Part shown: positions 1 to 7,942 of the stretch, in pieces
Position numbering within the stretch: position 1 is the stretch's first letter
Layout of the letters: each line of letters starts with the position of its first letter
Assembly: GCA_030645495.1 (NCBI GenBank)
Contig: JAUSLV010000026.1
Location: 216,001 to 280,000, forward strand
Source of the DNA: Actinomycetota bacterium
Lineage (GTDB): Bacteria; Actinomycetota; Acidimicrobiia; Acidimicrobiales; Ilumatobacteraceae
Direction of reading: 5' to 3'
DNA length: 64,000 bases
Translations under genes and position numbers: made by a program
Notes under the pieces: generated by a model
The model's input: the letters and a program-made list of their open reading frames with translations, nothing else
What the model was told of the DNA's origin: nothing
Database searches by the model: none

Positions 1-123
1 CGCAGCGACAGCCCACTCGTGCGGCCGGACGGGTCGCTCGTGGTAGACACGACGGGGATGGGCATCGACGAGGTGCTCGCGCACATCGAGGCACTGATCA
101 CCACCGAGGCGGAGCATTCATGA
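1..123 (+). CDS. cmk: Cytidylate kinase, C-terminal fragment
   Basis: This is the last 40 codons of a gene entering from the left edge. The translated tail reads RSDSPLVRPDGSLVVDTTGM, followed by a short amphipathic helix. This matches the end of CMP kinases, where an arginine/aspartate motif is followed by a 'vDTTg.siDEVv' strand and helix. The enzyme phosphorylates CMP/dCMP in the cytoplasm. Its TGA at 121-123 overlaps the ATG of the downstream acyltransferase by four bases (ATGA), so the two are probably translationally coupled. Only the C-terminus is visible, so the call rests on this tail and on the known cmk-plsC neighbourhood of Actinobacteria. Confidence 0.75.
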   Translation, partial: RSDSPLVRPDGSLVVDTTGMGIDEVLAHIEALITTEAEHS

Positions 124-803
124 CCAAGGTTCGTACCGAACTCGCCGGCACCAGCGTTCTCGACAAGCTGGCGTACCACACGGTGCGCGGCATCGTCACG
201 GTGTTCTGCCGCACCTGGTGCCGCATGCAGATCGAGGGCCGCGAGCACTTCCCCAAGGAAGGCCCGTTCATCCTGGCCCCCACTCACCGCAGCATCATCG
301 ACACGCCCGTGTCGTCGGGCGCGTACACGAAGCGGATGCGCTTCATGGGCGCCGACAAGTGGTGGAGCAACAAGTACTTCGGCAAGCTGCTCAGCGCGCT
401 GGGCGGGTTCCCCGTCACGCGTGGCTCCGCAGATCGCGAGGCGCTCAAGCGCTGCATCGCCGTGATCGAGGGCGGCGAGCCGCTGGTACTGTTCCCCGAG
501 GGCGAACGCAAGAGCGGTCTCGTGGTGCAGCCGCTGTTCGAGGGTGCGGCCTACATCGCGATGAAGACCGGCGCGCCGATCATCCCGGTGGGCATCGGCG
601 GCAGCGAGCGGGTGATGCCCAAAGGGACGAAGTTCATCTACCCGCGCAAGCTGTACGTGATGATCGGCAAGCCGATGCACGTCGCCGCCGGCCCCGACGC
701 GTCGTCGAAGCAGCAGCGCGAAGCCTCCCGCCAGCTCACCAACGACCTCCACGCCGAGTTGCAGCGCCTGTTCGACGTCGCCCAAGCCCGCGCCGGCTAC
801 TGA
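120..803 (+). CDS. plsC: 1-acyl-sn-glycerol-3-phosphate acyltransferase family protein (PlsC-like)
   Basis: A 227-residue LPLAT-family acyltransferase, expected to acylate lysophosphatidate or a related glycerolipid at the inner face of the membrane. The catalytic HX4D motif is His56-Asp61 (in THRSIIDTP). The acceptor-binding FPEGER block is at 125-130, and a GGFPVTRGS segment lies near 95-103. Length is usual for the family. The ATG overlaps the end of cmk by four bases, implying one transcript. The 132-bp gap that follows, up to the convergent aminopeptidase gene, holds a paired repeat. Family assignment is firm; the exact lipid substrate is not determinable. Confidence 0.88.
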   Translation: MTKVRTELAGTSVLDKLAYHTVRGIVTVFCRTWCRMQIEGREHFPKEGPFILAPTHRSIIDTPVSSGAYTKRMRFMGADKWWSNKYFGKLLSALGGFPVTRGSADREALKRCIAVIEGGEPLVLFPEGERKSGLVVQPLFEGAAYIAMKTGAPIIPVGIGGSERVMPKGTKFIYPRKLYVMIGKPMHVAAGPDASSKQQREASRQLTNDLHAELQRLFDVAQARAGY

Positions 804-810
804 CCCGATT

Positions 811-856
811 TCTGGGGCTGATTCGTCTCATTCCCCGATCTGGGGCTGATTCGTCT
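811..856 (+). repeat. Paired 18-mer repeat, 28-bp period (copy locus 1)
   Basis: The 18-mer TCTGGGGCTGATTCGTCT occurs at 811-828 and again, identically, at 839-856. The pair starts 8 bases after the plsC stop, in a gap between convergent genes. The same arrangement (same unit, same 28-bp period, also convergent) recurs at 51637-51682. Confidence 0.85.
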
Positions 857-935
857 CCAACTCCGGGACGATCTCCTGGTCATTTGCGCGCTCAAGGGTG
901 ATGATGTGGATGACCGGAAGGGGTCGAGCGCTGAG

Positions 936-2207
936 TCAGGCGCCGGCGAACCAGGCCGCCAGGCCGTCGGCCAGCCACAGCGGATCCTGCGTGCCGCATA
1001 GTTCGCGAGCGCTGTGCATGCTCAACTGCGGCACGCCGACATCCACGGTGGCGATGCCCAGGCGGGTGGCCGTGATCGGGCCGATCGTGCTGCCGCACGG
1101 CATGTTGTTGCGGCTGACGAACACCTGCCACGGCACGCCGGCGGCCTGGAACACGCGCTGGGCCATCGCGGCCGACTGCGCCGACGTGGCGTAGCGCTGG
1201 TTGTGGTTCAGCTTGATCGCCGGCCCTTGGTTCACGAGTGGGCGATGGCCAGGCTCGTGGCGTTCGGGGTAGTTGGGGTGCACGCTGTGCGCGTTGTCGC
1301 ACGAGAAGCAGGTGCTGGCGGCAAGCTGCGCGAGGTACTGGGCGCGAGTTGCCCCCGTGGCCAGCGCGAGCCGTTCGAGCACGTGCTCGAGCAGCGGCCC
1401 GGCCGCGCCGGTGGTGCTCTCGGAGCCCACCTCTTCGTGGTCGAACAGGGCGATCACCGCGGTTGCGTCGTCGGATGGCGCCGCCGCGCAGATCGCCGAC
1501 GTGGCGGCCCAGCACGACAGCTGGTTGTCGAGACGGCCGGCGGCGAGCAGATCGCCATCGCGGCCCAGGATCGCCCCTGGGGTGAGGTCATACAAGCACA
1601 GGTCCCACGCGGCGACCTCGACCGCCTGCACACCTGCCTGCTGCGCCAACCATTCGCGGAACTCGCCATCACGAGGTGCGCCCAACCCCCACACCGGCGT
1701 GAGGTGCTGCTGCTTGTCGAGCAGTAGACCCTTCTCGTTGACGTCGCGATCGAGGTGAATCGCCAGCTGCGGCACGCGCGCCACCGGCGTGTGCACACGC
1801 ACGAGTGCGGTGGAACCATCGGTGAGTGCGAGGTGGCCGGCAATGCCGAGGTCGCGATCGAGCCACGAGTTCAACAGCGCCCCGCCGTACACCTCCACAG
1901 CGATCTGCTTCCAGCCGGCCGCGCCGGTGTCGGGCCTGGGCTTCACGTGCAGTCCCGGCGAATCGGTGTGCGCGCCGACGAGGCGCACTGGCGTCGTCGG
2001 CTCTGTGCCGGCACCGCGGCTCCAAGCCACGAGCGCACCGTCGCGCACGACGTAACCCTGCGCCGGCACGTCGACCCACGGGGCGGTGAGCCCGACAGGG
2101 GTGAAGCCGGTGGCCTGCAGCCGAGCCACGCTCGACGCCACTGCGTGCCACGGCGACGGCGAGCCGTCGAGGTAGCCGATCAGGTCGGTGAGGGCGGCGG
2201 CGCTCAT
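936..2207 (-). CDS. apeB: M18 family aminopeptidase (aspartyl aminopeptidase type)
   Basis: A 423-residue dinuclear zinc aminopeptidase of family M18, cytosolic, removing N-terminal (often acidic) residues from peptides. Visible family motifs in order are GAHTDSPGL (first metal His/Asp), GGALLNSWLDRDLGIAG, FDHEEVGSES (metal and catalytic Glu pair), SCDNAHSVHPNYPERHEP, and the C-terminal GSTIGPITA followed by DVGVPQLSMHSARE. Length is normal. The start ATG overlaps the stop of the upstream histidine phosphatase by four bases, so the two form a minus-strand operon. Assigned by motif set; substrate preference is not shown. Confidence 0.92.
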   Translation of the reverse strand: MSAAALTDLIGYLDGSPSPWHAVASSVARLQATGFTPVGLTAPWVDVPAQGYVVRDGALVAWSRGAGTEPTTPVRLVGAHTDSPGLHVKPRPDTGAAGWKQIAVEVYGGALLNSWLDRDLGIAGHLALTDGSTALVRVHTPVARVPQLAIHLDRDVNEKGLLLDKQQHLTPVWGLGAPRDGEFREWLAQQAGVQAVEVAAWDLCLYDLTPGAILGRDGDLLAAGRLDNQLSCWAATSAICAAAPSDDATAVIALFDHEEVGSESTTGAAGPLLEHVLERLALATGATRAQYLAQLAASTCFSCDNAHSVHPNYPERHEPGHRPLVNQGPAIKLNHNQRYATSAQSAAMAQRVFQAAGVPWQVFVSRNNMPCGSTIGPITATRLGIATVDVGVPQLSMHSARELCGTQDPLWLADGLAAWFAGA

Positions 2208-2827
2208 CCTCGTTGCACCAGGCCCATCGGCAGGCCGGTGCCCCGGAGGTGCGAGGTCTCGTTCATGGTGATCACGTTACGGTGCCCGCCGCGTGAGGCC
2301 GCCACACGGTGGATGCTCGTGTAGTTGGGGTAGAACAGCGACTGGCGCGGCTCGATGCCCAGCACGTGGCACAGGTACATGTTGATCACGCCGCCGTGGC
2401 AGGTGACGGCGATGCGGTCGCCCGGGTGTGTGGCGATCAGCCCCTCGACGGCGGCGACGACTCGCGACTGGAACTCGGGCAACGATTCCTCGCCGAACGA
2501 ATACTCGCCGCTCACCATCGCCTGCCAGCGCGGGTCGTTGGTGGCCTTCAGCTCCTCGATCGGCACGTACTCGCTGGAGTTGCGGTCGGATTCGGCCACG
2601 TCATCGACCGTCATGATTGCCAGCCCTTTGCGTGTCGCCAGCGGGATCGCGGTCTGGTGAGCGCGCCGCAACGGACTGCTGTAGATCGCATCGATCGGCT
2701 CGCTGGCCAGGTACTCGGCGAGGTGCTTGGCCTGTTGATGGCCGGCCGGAGCGAGCTCGGGATCGGCGATTCCCTCGCTGAGCTCGCGCCGCACTGGTAG
2801 ACCATGACGTATCAACATCAACTCCAT
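2204..2827 (-). CDS. Histidine phosphatase family protein
   Basis: A 207-residue member of the phosphoglycerate-mutase/acid-phosphatase superfamily. The phosphohistidine motif LIRHG is at residues 5-9, YSSPLRRAHQTA follows, and the second catalytic His is in VTCHGGVINMY. Such proteins dephosphorylate small metabolites or act as mutases; the sequence does not show which. It is the first gene of a two-gene minus-strand operon with the M18 aminopeptidase. The divergent gene is pyruvate kinase, with only 20 bp between the starts. The hexamer TTATCT (complement of 2835-2840) ends 7 bases before this ATG, suggesting a leaderless transcript. Confidence 0.85.
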   Translation of the reverse strand: MELMLIRHGLPVRRELSEGIADPELAPAGHQQAKHLAEYLASEPIDAIYSSPLRRAHQTAIPLATRKGLAIMTVDDVAESDRNSSEYVPIEELKATNDPRWQAMVSGEYSFGEESLPEFQSRVVAAVEGLIATHPGDRIAVTCHGGVINMYLCHVLGIEPRQSLFYPNYTSIHRVAASRGGHRNVITMNETSHLRGTGLPMGLVQRG

Positions 2828-2834
2828 GCCGACC

Positions 2835-2840
2835 AGATAA
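2835..2840 (-). promoter_or_regulatory. Predicted -10 of the histidine phosphatase/apeB operon
   Basis: TTATCT on the minus strand ends 7 bases upstream of the ATG at 2827. It sits in the 20-bp gap to the divergent pyk gene. Confidence 0.45.
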
Positions 2841-2847
2841 GCAGCTG

Positions 2848-4296
2848 ATGAGCCCGTACACCGATACCCGCACCAAGATCGTCGCCACGCTCGGCCCTGC
2901 CAGCCAGTCCCCCGAGGTGCTCGACCGGATGCTGCTGGCGGGCACCGATGTCGTGCGCCTCAACCTCAGCCACGGCACGCTGCAGGAGCACCTCGGGCGC
3001 TTGCTCGACGTGCGTGCTGCCGCAGCGCGTACCGGTCGCGTCGTCGCCGTGCTCGCTGATCTGCCCGGTCCGAAGGTGCGCTCGGGGCAGTTCCCAGCGG
3101 GTGGGGTTCAACTGGTGGGCGGCGCCGCGGTGTACCTCACGCCCGCCGAGGGACCATCCACCGCGGAGTTGATCACCGTTGACTATCCGACGCTGCTGCA
3201 CGACCTGCAGCCGGGCGACCGGGTGGTGCTGGGCGACGGCGCGATCAGCATCGGTGTGGAGGGTGTCGACTCCACTCAGGTGCACTGTCGGGTGCTGACC
3301 GGCGGATTCGTGCAAGGCCGCCCCGGTGTGCACCTGCCCTCCGAGCGGTTGCGGCTCACCACTCCCACCGACGACGACCTGGTGTTGGGTGCCGCCATGG
3401 CGCAGGCCGGTGCCGACTTCTTGGCGGTGTCGTTCGTGCGCGCGGCCCACGATCTACGCGTGGTGCGCGAGGCGATCCTGCCGCACACCACTCGGCTGGT
3501 GGCCAAGGTCGAGACGATGCCGGCCGTGCTCGCGCTGGAGGAGATCGCGGCAGAGGCCGATGCGGTGATGGTGGCTCGCGGCGACCTCGGCATCGAGTGC
3601 CCGCTTGAAGATGTGCCACACCTGCAGAAACGGATCATCCGCCATTGCGTGGAAGTGGGCGTGCCGGTCATCACCGCCACGCAGATGATGGAGAGCATGA
3701 TCACCTCCCCGTCGCCCACCCGCGCCGAAGTGAGCGACATCGCCAACGCGGTGTTCGACGGCACCGACGCGCTGATGCTGTCGGCCGAGACCGCCGTCGG
3801 TGTCGACCCGCCGGAGGTGGTGCGGATGATGAACCGCATCGCCGGACGCGCAGAACGAGAGGCGAGCTACTCGCACTGGGGGTCGCGGCTCGGCCGGGCA
3901 CAGCGCTCGCAATGGCCCGACGGCCCCGACCGGATCACGATGGCGATCACCCACGCGGCTGGTATGGCCGCCGTCGACGCGGGGGCAACTGCCATCCTGT
4001 GTTGCACGCGCAGCGGACGTACAGCGCGGGCGATGGCTCGCTTCCGCCCCGAACCGTTGCTGATCGGCCTGTCGCCCGACCCGGTGACGGTGCGCACGAT
4101 GGCGCTGAGTTGGGGCGTGCAGTCGCTGGAGGTGGGCACGTACCACAGCAGCGACGAACTCGTCTGGTTCGCGGTCGAGCGGGCCGTCCAGGCGGGGTTG
4201 ATCGGCGCCGGCGACACCGTGTTGGTGCTGGCCGGCGCACCCGACCGCCCCAGCGGCGCGAGCACCGACGTGCTGCGTATCGTGCGCGTCGCATGA
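2848..4296 (+). CDS. pyk: Pyruvate kinase
   Basis: A 482-residue pyruvate kinase converting phosphoenolpyruvate and ADP to pyruvate and ATP in glycolysis. The N-terminus TKIVATLGPAS and LNLSHG are the standard opening of the barrel. The substrate region includes VARGDLGIE and the signature ATQMMESMITSP with the following TRAEVSDIANAVFDGTDA. A C-terminal domain with CCTRSGRTARAMARFRP follows. Length is typical. The stop overlaps the ATG of the next hydrolase gene (ATGA), so the two are likely co-translated. No unusual residues were noticed. Confidence 0.96.
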   Translation: MSPYTDTRTKIVATLGPASQSPEVLDRMLLAGTDVVRLNLSHGTLQEHLGRLLDVRAAAARTGRVVAVLADLPGPKVRSGQFPAGGVQLVGGAAVYLTPAEGPSTAELITVDYPTLLHDLQPGDRVVLGDGAISIGVEGVDSTQVHCRVLTGGFVQGRPGVHLPSERLRLTTPTDDDLVLGAAMAQAGADFLAVSFVRAAHDLRVVREAILPHTTRLVAKVETMPAVLALEEIAAEADAVMVARGDLGIECPLEDVPHLQKRIIRHCVEVGVPVITATQMMESMITSPSPTRAEVSDIANAVFDGTDALMLSAETAVGVDPPEVVRMMNRIAGRAEREASYSHWGSRLGRAQRSQWPDGPDRITMAITHAAGMAAVDAGATAILCCTRSGRTARAMARFRPEPLLIGLSPDPVTVRTMALSWGVQSLEVGTYHSSDELVWFAVERAVQAGLIGAGDTVLVLAGAPDRPSGASTDVLRIVRVA

Positions 4297-5081
4297 CGCG
4301 CCATCCGCCCGGTTACGCCGCACCGATCCACGCCGAAGTTGCCGGCGACCCGGCGCACCCGCTGGTCGTGCTGGTGCACGGTTCGATGGATCGCTCGGCC
4401 GGCATGTTGCGTCTCAGCCGGCGGCTCGACCACGACCTCTGCGTGGTGCGCTACGACCGTCGGGGCTACGGCCGCTCGGTGCCGCACCCCGGCCCGTTCG
4501 ACATGGCGGCCCAGGTCGACGACCTGGTCGACCTGCTCTCCGGCCGACCGGCGATCATCGTCGGCCACTCGTACGGCGGCAATGTCGCGCTCACTACAGC
4601 CGCCCGCCACCCGCACCTCGTGCGTGGTGTGGTGATCTACGAATCGCCGCTATCGTGGGAACCCTGGTGGTCGAGCACCAGCCTGGGTGCGCGGGCCGTG
4701 GAGATGGCACACGACCCAGAAGCTGCGGCGGAGGAGTTCATGCGCCGGATGCTGGGCTCGGCGCGTTGGGAAGCGCTGCCCGAACGAACTCGGGCCACGC
4801 GCCGCGCCGAAGGACTGGCGATGGTGTCGGAGTTGGCCGACCTCCGGCGCAACCGCCCCTGGCGACCGGAGGAGATCACCGTGCCGCTGTGGATCGGGTA
4901 TGGCTCGGACACCACGCCGCAGCACGTCCGTGGCATGCCGTACGCGGCCGAGCTGATTCCGGGCTCACACCTCGTGATGCTGCCGGGCTGCCATCACCTG
5001 GCACCCAACTCCCACCCCGATCTGTTCCGCCACGAGCTGATCGACCCGTTGTTGGCCGAGTTGGCAACACACGACGCCTGA
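4293..5081 (+). CDS. Alpha/beta-fold hydrolase
   Basis: A 262-residue alpha/beta hydrolase. The oxyanion-region motif VLVHGSMDRS is at 26-34, and the nucleophile elbow VGHSYGG puts the catalytic Ser at 93. A likely acid is the Asp in WIGYGSDTTP, and the catalytic His lies in PGCHHLAPNSHP near the end. No signal peptide is visible, so it is probably cytosolic. The start chosen is the ATG overlapping the pyk stop by four bases; longer in-frame extensions run through pyk and are not credible. The substrate cannot be told from sequence. Confidence 0.85.
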   Translation: MTRHPPGYAAPIHAEVAGDPAHPLVVLVHGSMDRSAGMLRLSRRLDHDLCVVRYDRRGYGRSVPHPGPFDMAAQVDDLVDLLSGRPAIIVGHSYGGNVALTTAARHPHLVRGVVIYESPLSWEPWWSSTSLGARAVEMAHDPEAAAEEFMRRMLGSARWEALPERTRATRRAEGLAMVSELADLRRNRPWRPEEITVPLWIGYGSDTTPQHVRGMPYAAELIPGSHLVMLPGCHHLAPNSHPDLFRHELIDPLLAELATHDA

Positions 5082-5093
5082 CCCTGACGAGGG

Positions 5094-5375
5094 CTACTTG
5101 TCGAGCCCCGGCACCTTCACGTCGGTTCCGAAGAACGTGCACGTCACCCCACTCGTGTCGGCCGCGTCCAGCTCGGCCTTCGCCCGGTCGGCGCAGTCCT
5201 GCAGGCTGGCCCGCTGGCTGTAGACGGCGATCCCTAGGCCTACCAACAGGCCGATCACGATCAGCTTGGTGACGACGGTCTTGATCAACCAGGCGGACAG
5301 GATGGTGAGCACCACGAACGCCACGACGATCACGATGGCGGCGGTCTTCGCGGTTTCGAGGGAGAGAGCGAACAT
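5094..5375 (-). CDS. Small membrane protein of unknown function
   Basis: A 93-residue protein with two hydrophobic stretches, around residues 10-32 (AAIVIVVAFVVLTILSAWLI) and 36-52 (TKLIVIGLLVGLGIAVY). A soluble tail contains two cysteines (LQDCADRAKAE and GVTCTFFG). The family was not recognised. The start is the ATG at 5375, because TAGTGT on the minus strand ends 7 bases before it. Longer in-frame extensions run antisense across the DUF3151 gene. It converges on the hydrolase gene with a 12-bp gap. It is probably a small inner-membrane protein, and the two Cys could form a disulphide if the tail is external. Confidence 0.7.
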   Translation of the reverse strand: MFALSLETAKTAAIVIVVAFVVLTILSAWLIKTVVTKLIVIGLLVGLGIAVYSQRASLQDCADRAKAELDAADTSGVTCTFFGTDVKVPGLDK

Positions 5376-5382
5376 GGACGGA

Positions 5383-5388
5383 ACACTA
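5383..5388 (-). promoter_or_regulatory. Predicted leaderless -10 for the small membrane protein
   Basis: TAGTGT on the minus strand ends 7 bases from the ATG at 5375. It lies back to back with the -10 of the divergent DUF3151 gene in a 30-bp gap. Confidence 0.6.
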
Positions 5389-5393
5389 GGTCC

Positions 5394-5399
5394 TAGGGT
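5394..5399 (+). promoter_or_regulatory. Predicted leaderless -10 for DUF3151 gene
   Basis: TAGGGT ends 6 bases before the GTG at 5406, the spacing expected when transcription starts at or next to the start codon. Confidence 0.6.
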
Positions 5400-5405
5400 G
5401 GCTGC

Positions 5406-5840
5406 GTGAGTGAGCACCCCGTCCCCCTGTCGCCGCACGGCCCGCCGCACACGGTGCTGCCCGACGAGCCCGCCGAGGTGCGGCACGCACTTGCTCAGCA
5501 GCACAGCGCCGAGCCCGCCCAGCGCAGGGGCCTTGCCGCCCAAGTGGTCGCGGCCCACCCGCGGTCGCTCGCCGCGTGGTGTGCCTTGGGCGATGCCGCC
5601 ACCGACCCGGTCGAGCGCTATGCCGCCTACCGCATCGGGTACCACCGCGGCCTCGACACGCTGCGGGCCAACGGCTGGCGGGGCTCGGGCTATGTGCGCT
5701 GGGCCGACGAGACCAACCGCGGGTTCCTCGGTTGCTTGCGTGGGCTGCAGGCGATGGCGGCCGAGATCGGCGAGACCGACGAGGTCGAGCGGATCGGGCT
5801 GTTCCTGCTGCAACTCGACCCGTCCGGCGGCCACGACTGA
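5406..5840 (+). CDS. DUF3151 family protein
   Basis: A 144-residue soluble protein matching the actinobacterial DUF3151 family. The diagnostic stretch is near residues 80-115: YRIGYHRGLDTLRANGWRG, then a conserved Trp/Asn-rich GYVRWADETNRGFLG, then an Ala-rich helix and a C-terminal LFLLQLDPSG. Molecular function is unknown for the family. The start is GTG, supported by a TAGGGT -10 six bases upstream. The TGA at 5838-5840 is embedded in CTGA, which appears to provide the CUG start of mobA, so the two would be coupled. Confidence 0.88.
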   Translation: MSEHPVPLSPHGPPHTVLPDEPAEVRHALAQQHSAEPAQRRGLAAQVVAAHPRSLAAWCALGDAATDPVERYAAYRIGYHRGLDTLRANGWRGSGYVRWADETNRGFLGCLRGLQAMAAEIGETDEVERIGLFLLQLDPSGGHD

Positions 5841-6424
5841 GCGGGCGGTCGGTAGTCGCGCCGCAGGCGGACCCCGTCGGCGCCGTGCTGTGTGGTGGCG
5901 CCAGCCGGCGCATGGGGCGTGACAAGGCGTTCGTGGAATACGACGGTGTGGCGATGGTGCAGCGCGTGGCGGCGACGCTGCGTGCTGCCGGCTGTGCGGA
6001 GGTGGTGGCGATCGGCGGTGATGCCCAGGCTCTGGGCGCAGCGGGGCTGCCGTGCATTCCGGATGAGCACCCCGGGCAGGGCCCGCTCGGGGGAGTGATC
6101 ACCGCGCTGCACCACTTCCCTCACCGGCCGGCCGTGATCGTGGTGGCGTGCGACCTGCCACTCCTCACGCCGGCGACGGTGTCCACCGTGCTCGCCGCCC
6201 TCGTCGACGCCGGTGAGGCGACAGGGGTCGCGATGGCGAGCACCGACCGGCTCGAGCCGTTGTGCGCGGCGTGGCGGCCGGCCGCCGTGGCTCAGCTGGA
6301 GGCGGCCTTGGCCGATGGTGAGCGCCGGCTCCGTGTGGCCGCGCAGCGGTTGAACCTGGCGGAATCGCCCGTGCCGGCGACAGATCTGGCCAATGTCAAC
6401 ACGCCCGCCGACCTGCACCAGTAG
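5837..6424 (+). CDS. mobA: Molybdenum cofactor guanylyltransferase (MobA-like nucleotidyltransferase)
   Basis: A 195-residue nucleotidyltransferase expected to attach GMP to molybdopterin. The N-terminal signature is GAVLCGGASRRMGRDKAF. The central GPLGGVITAL and metal-binding ACDLPLLTP blocks follow, and the C-terminal VNTPADL ends the fold normally. There is no ATG, GTG or TTG in frame between the upstream gene and this signature. The first usable codon is CTG at 5837, overlapping the DUF3151 stop as CTGA; it gives the family's usual length. The only other option, GTG 5885, would cut the first beta strand. The start is therefore provisional; the family is firm. Confidence 0.8.
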   Translation: MSGRSVVAPQADPVGAVLCGGASRRMGRDKAFVEYDGVAMVQRVAATLRAAGCAEVVAIGGDAQALGAAGLPCIPDEHPGQGPLGGVITALHHFPHRPAVIVVACDLPLLTPATVSTVLAALVDAGEATGVAMASTDRLEPLCAAWRPAAVAQLEAALADGERRLRVAAQRLNLAESPVPATDLANVNTPADLHQ

Positions 6425-6427
6425 CGT
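6422..6427 (+). promoter_or_regulatory. Predicted -10 for the rhodanese gene
   Basis: TAGCGT ends 8 bases before the ATG at 6436. Its TAG is also the stop codon of mobA. Confidence 0.4.
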
Positions 6428-6435
6428 TCTCACCC

Positions 6436-6759
6436 ATGCCGATCCACGAAATCAGCGTCGCCGAGCTGGAAACGGTGCTTGCCGCCGGTGCTCGCCTCAT
6501 CGATGTCCGCGAGACCGACGAGTACACGGCGGGCCACGTCAGCGGTGCCGTCCTCGTGGCACTCGGCACCGTGCCCGATCACGTCGGTGCGTTCCGTGGC
6601 GACGGTCCGGCCTATGTGATCTGTCGCAGCGGCGGGCGCAGCATGAAGGCATGCGAGTTCCTCGCGCAGCAGGGCATCGAGACGATCAACGTCAAGGGCG
6701 GCACACTCGATTGGATCGCCGGCGGGCGACCCGTGGTGACGGGTAGCGCCCCGGCGTGA
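6436..6759 (+). CDS. Rhodanese-like domain protein
   Basis: A 107-residue single-domain rhodanese (sulfurtransferase fold). It shows the LIDVRETDEYTAGHVSGAV motif and the active-site loop CRSGGRS, whose Cys would carry a persulfide. The six-residue loop is the sulfurtransferase rather than phosphatase type. No signal peptide is present, so it is cytosolic. A role in sulfur trafficking is likely, and its position after mobA is compatible with molybdopterin-related sulfur chemistry, but that link is only positional. The stop overlaps the GTG start of RNase D. Confidence 0.88.
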   Translation: MPIHEISVAELETVLAAGARLIDVRETDEYTAGHVSGAVLVALGTVPDHVGAFRGDGPAYVICRSGGRSMKACEFLAQQGIETINVKGGTLDWIAGGRPVVTGSAPA

Positions 6760-7901
6760 CGTATCGCTGGATCATCACCGACTCCGATCTCGTCGCCCTC
6801 GTCGAGCAGCTGCTCGGGCAGCCGCGCTATGCACTCGACACCGAGTTCCACCGCGAGCGCACCTACTTCCCCAAGTTGGCGCTGCTGCAGTTCGCCGATG
6901 AGCACGAGATCGTGTTGGTCGACCCGCTGGCCTGCGACCTGTCGCCGCTGAAGCGGCTGTTCGACAGCGACGTGCTGGCCGTGCTGCACGCCGCCCAACA
7001 AGATCTCGACGTGCTCACGCATGCCGTGGGCTCCGTGCCGCGGCGGCTGTACGACACGCAGCTGGCCGCCGGGTTCATCGGCTACAGCACGCCGTCGTTG
7101 GTGTCGCTGCTGCAGGCCGAACTGAAGGTCACGATGGGCAAGGGCGATCGGCTCACCGACTGGCTGCGCCGCCCGCTCAGCGCCGAGCAGTGTGACTACG
7201 CCGCCAGCGACGTGGCTCACCTGTTCCAACTGCAAGAGGTGATCGACACCCAGTTGGCTGCCGACGGCCGCACCGAGTGGGCGCAAGCAGCGTGCGCCGA
7301 GTTGCTGCTCAAGCCGGTCAGTGGCGTCGACCCCAGCATGGCCTGGACCCGGCTCAAGGACGTGCGCGTGCTGAAGGCCAAGGCCCGTGGCGTGGCCCAG
7401 GCCGTGGCCGAATGGCGCGAGCGCCGGGCGATGTCGCTCGACTCGCCGGTGCGCCAGGTGCTGCCCGACCTCGCAGTGCTGGGCATCTCCCAGAAGCAGC
7501 CGCGCACGATCGCCGACCTCGCTCAGGCCCGTGGTGTGGATGATCGGCACACGCGCGGCACGATCGGCAAGGAGCTGCTCGCGGCCGTCGAGAAGGGCCT
7601 CGCCGCCGAGGCCAGCCTGCCGCCCGCCGACGGCGAAGAACTCGAGCGCCACCTGCGCCCGGCGGTCTCGCTGGTGTCCGCGTGGGTCAGCGAAGTCGCC
7701 CGCAAGCAGCGCATCGACACCACCTTGTTGGCCACGCGCAACGATCTCGTGTCGTTCCTGCGTGGCGACGAGTCGTCGCGGCTGGCCCATGGCTGGCGCA
7801 ACGAATTCCTCGGCGATGGCATCCGCCGCCTGGTGGAAGGCCGTGCGGCGCTCACCTTCGACGGGCGCGGCGGCCTCAACCTGATCGACGTCGCGCCGTA
7901 G
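6756..7901 (+). CDS. rnd: Ribonuclease D (DEDDy 3'-5' exonuclease)
   Basis: A 381-residue RNase D family enzyme that trims 3' ends of tRNA and other small RNAs. Exo I is LDTEFHRERTYFPKL, with metal-binding Asp and Glu near residues 28-30. Exo II is in HAAQQDLDVL, and Exo III is YAASDVAHLFQL with the DEDDy tyrosine. Two helical regions resembling HRDC modules follow, around 200-280 and 290-375. The start is GTG overlapping the rhodanese stop. It converges on the ParA gene, with a 36-bp gap that contains two short palindromes. Confidence 0.92.
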   Translation: MTYRWIITDSDLVALVEQLLGQPRYALDTEFHRERTYFPKLALLQFADEHEIVLVDPLACDLSPLKRLFDSDVLAVLHAAQQDLDVLTHAVGSVPRRLYDTQLAAGFIGYSTPSLVSLLQAELKVTMGKGDRLTDWLRRPLSAEQCDYAASDVAHLFQLQEVIDTQLAADGRTEWAQAACAELLLKPVSGVDPSMAWTRLKDVRVLKAKARGVAQAVAEWRERRAMSLDSPVRQVLPDLAVLGISQKQPRTIADLAQARGVDDRHTRGTIGKELLAAVEKGLAAEASLPPADGEELERHLRPAVSLVSAWVSEVARKQRIDTTLLATRNDLVSFLRGDESSRLAHGWRNEFLGDGIRRLVEGRAALTFDGRGGLNLIDVAP

Positions 7902-7942
7902 GGCTGCAGCCCACCGGGCACCGCTGACAACGACTGGTCAGC
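7901..7942. terminator. Short palindromes between convergent rnd and parA
   Basis: The perfect palindrome GGGCTGCAGCCC (7901-7912) is followed by a 6-bp stem GCTGAC/GTCAGC (7923-7928 with 7937-7942). They lie at a convergent junction and could act as a weak bidirectional terminator; there is no T-run. Confidence 0.3.
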
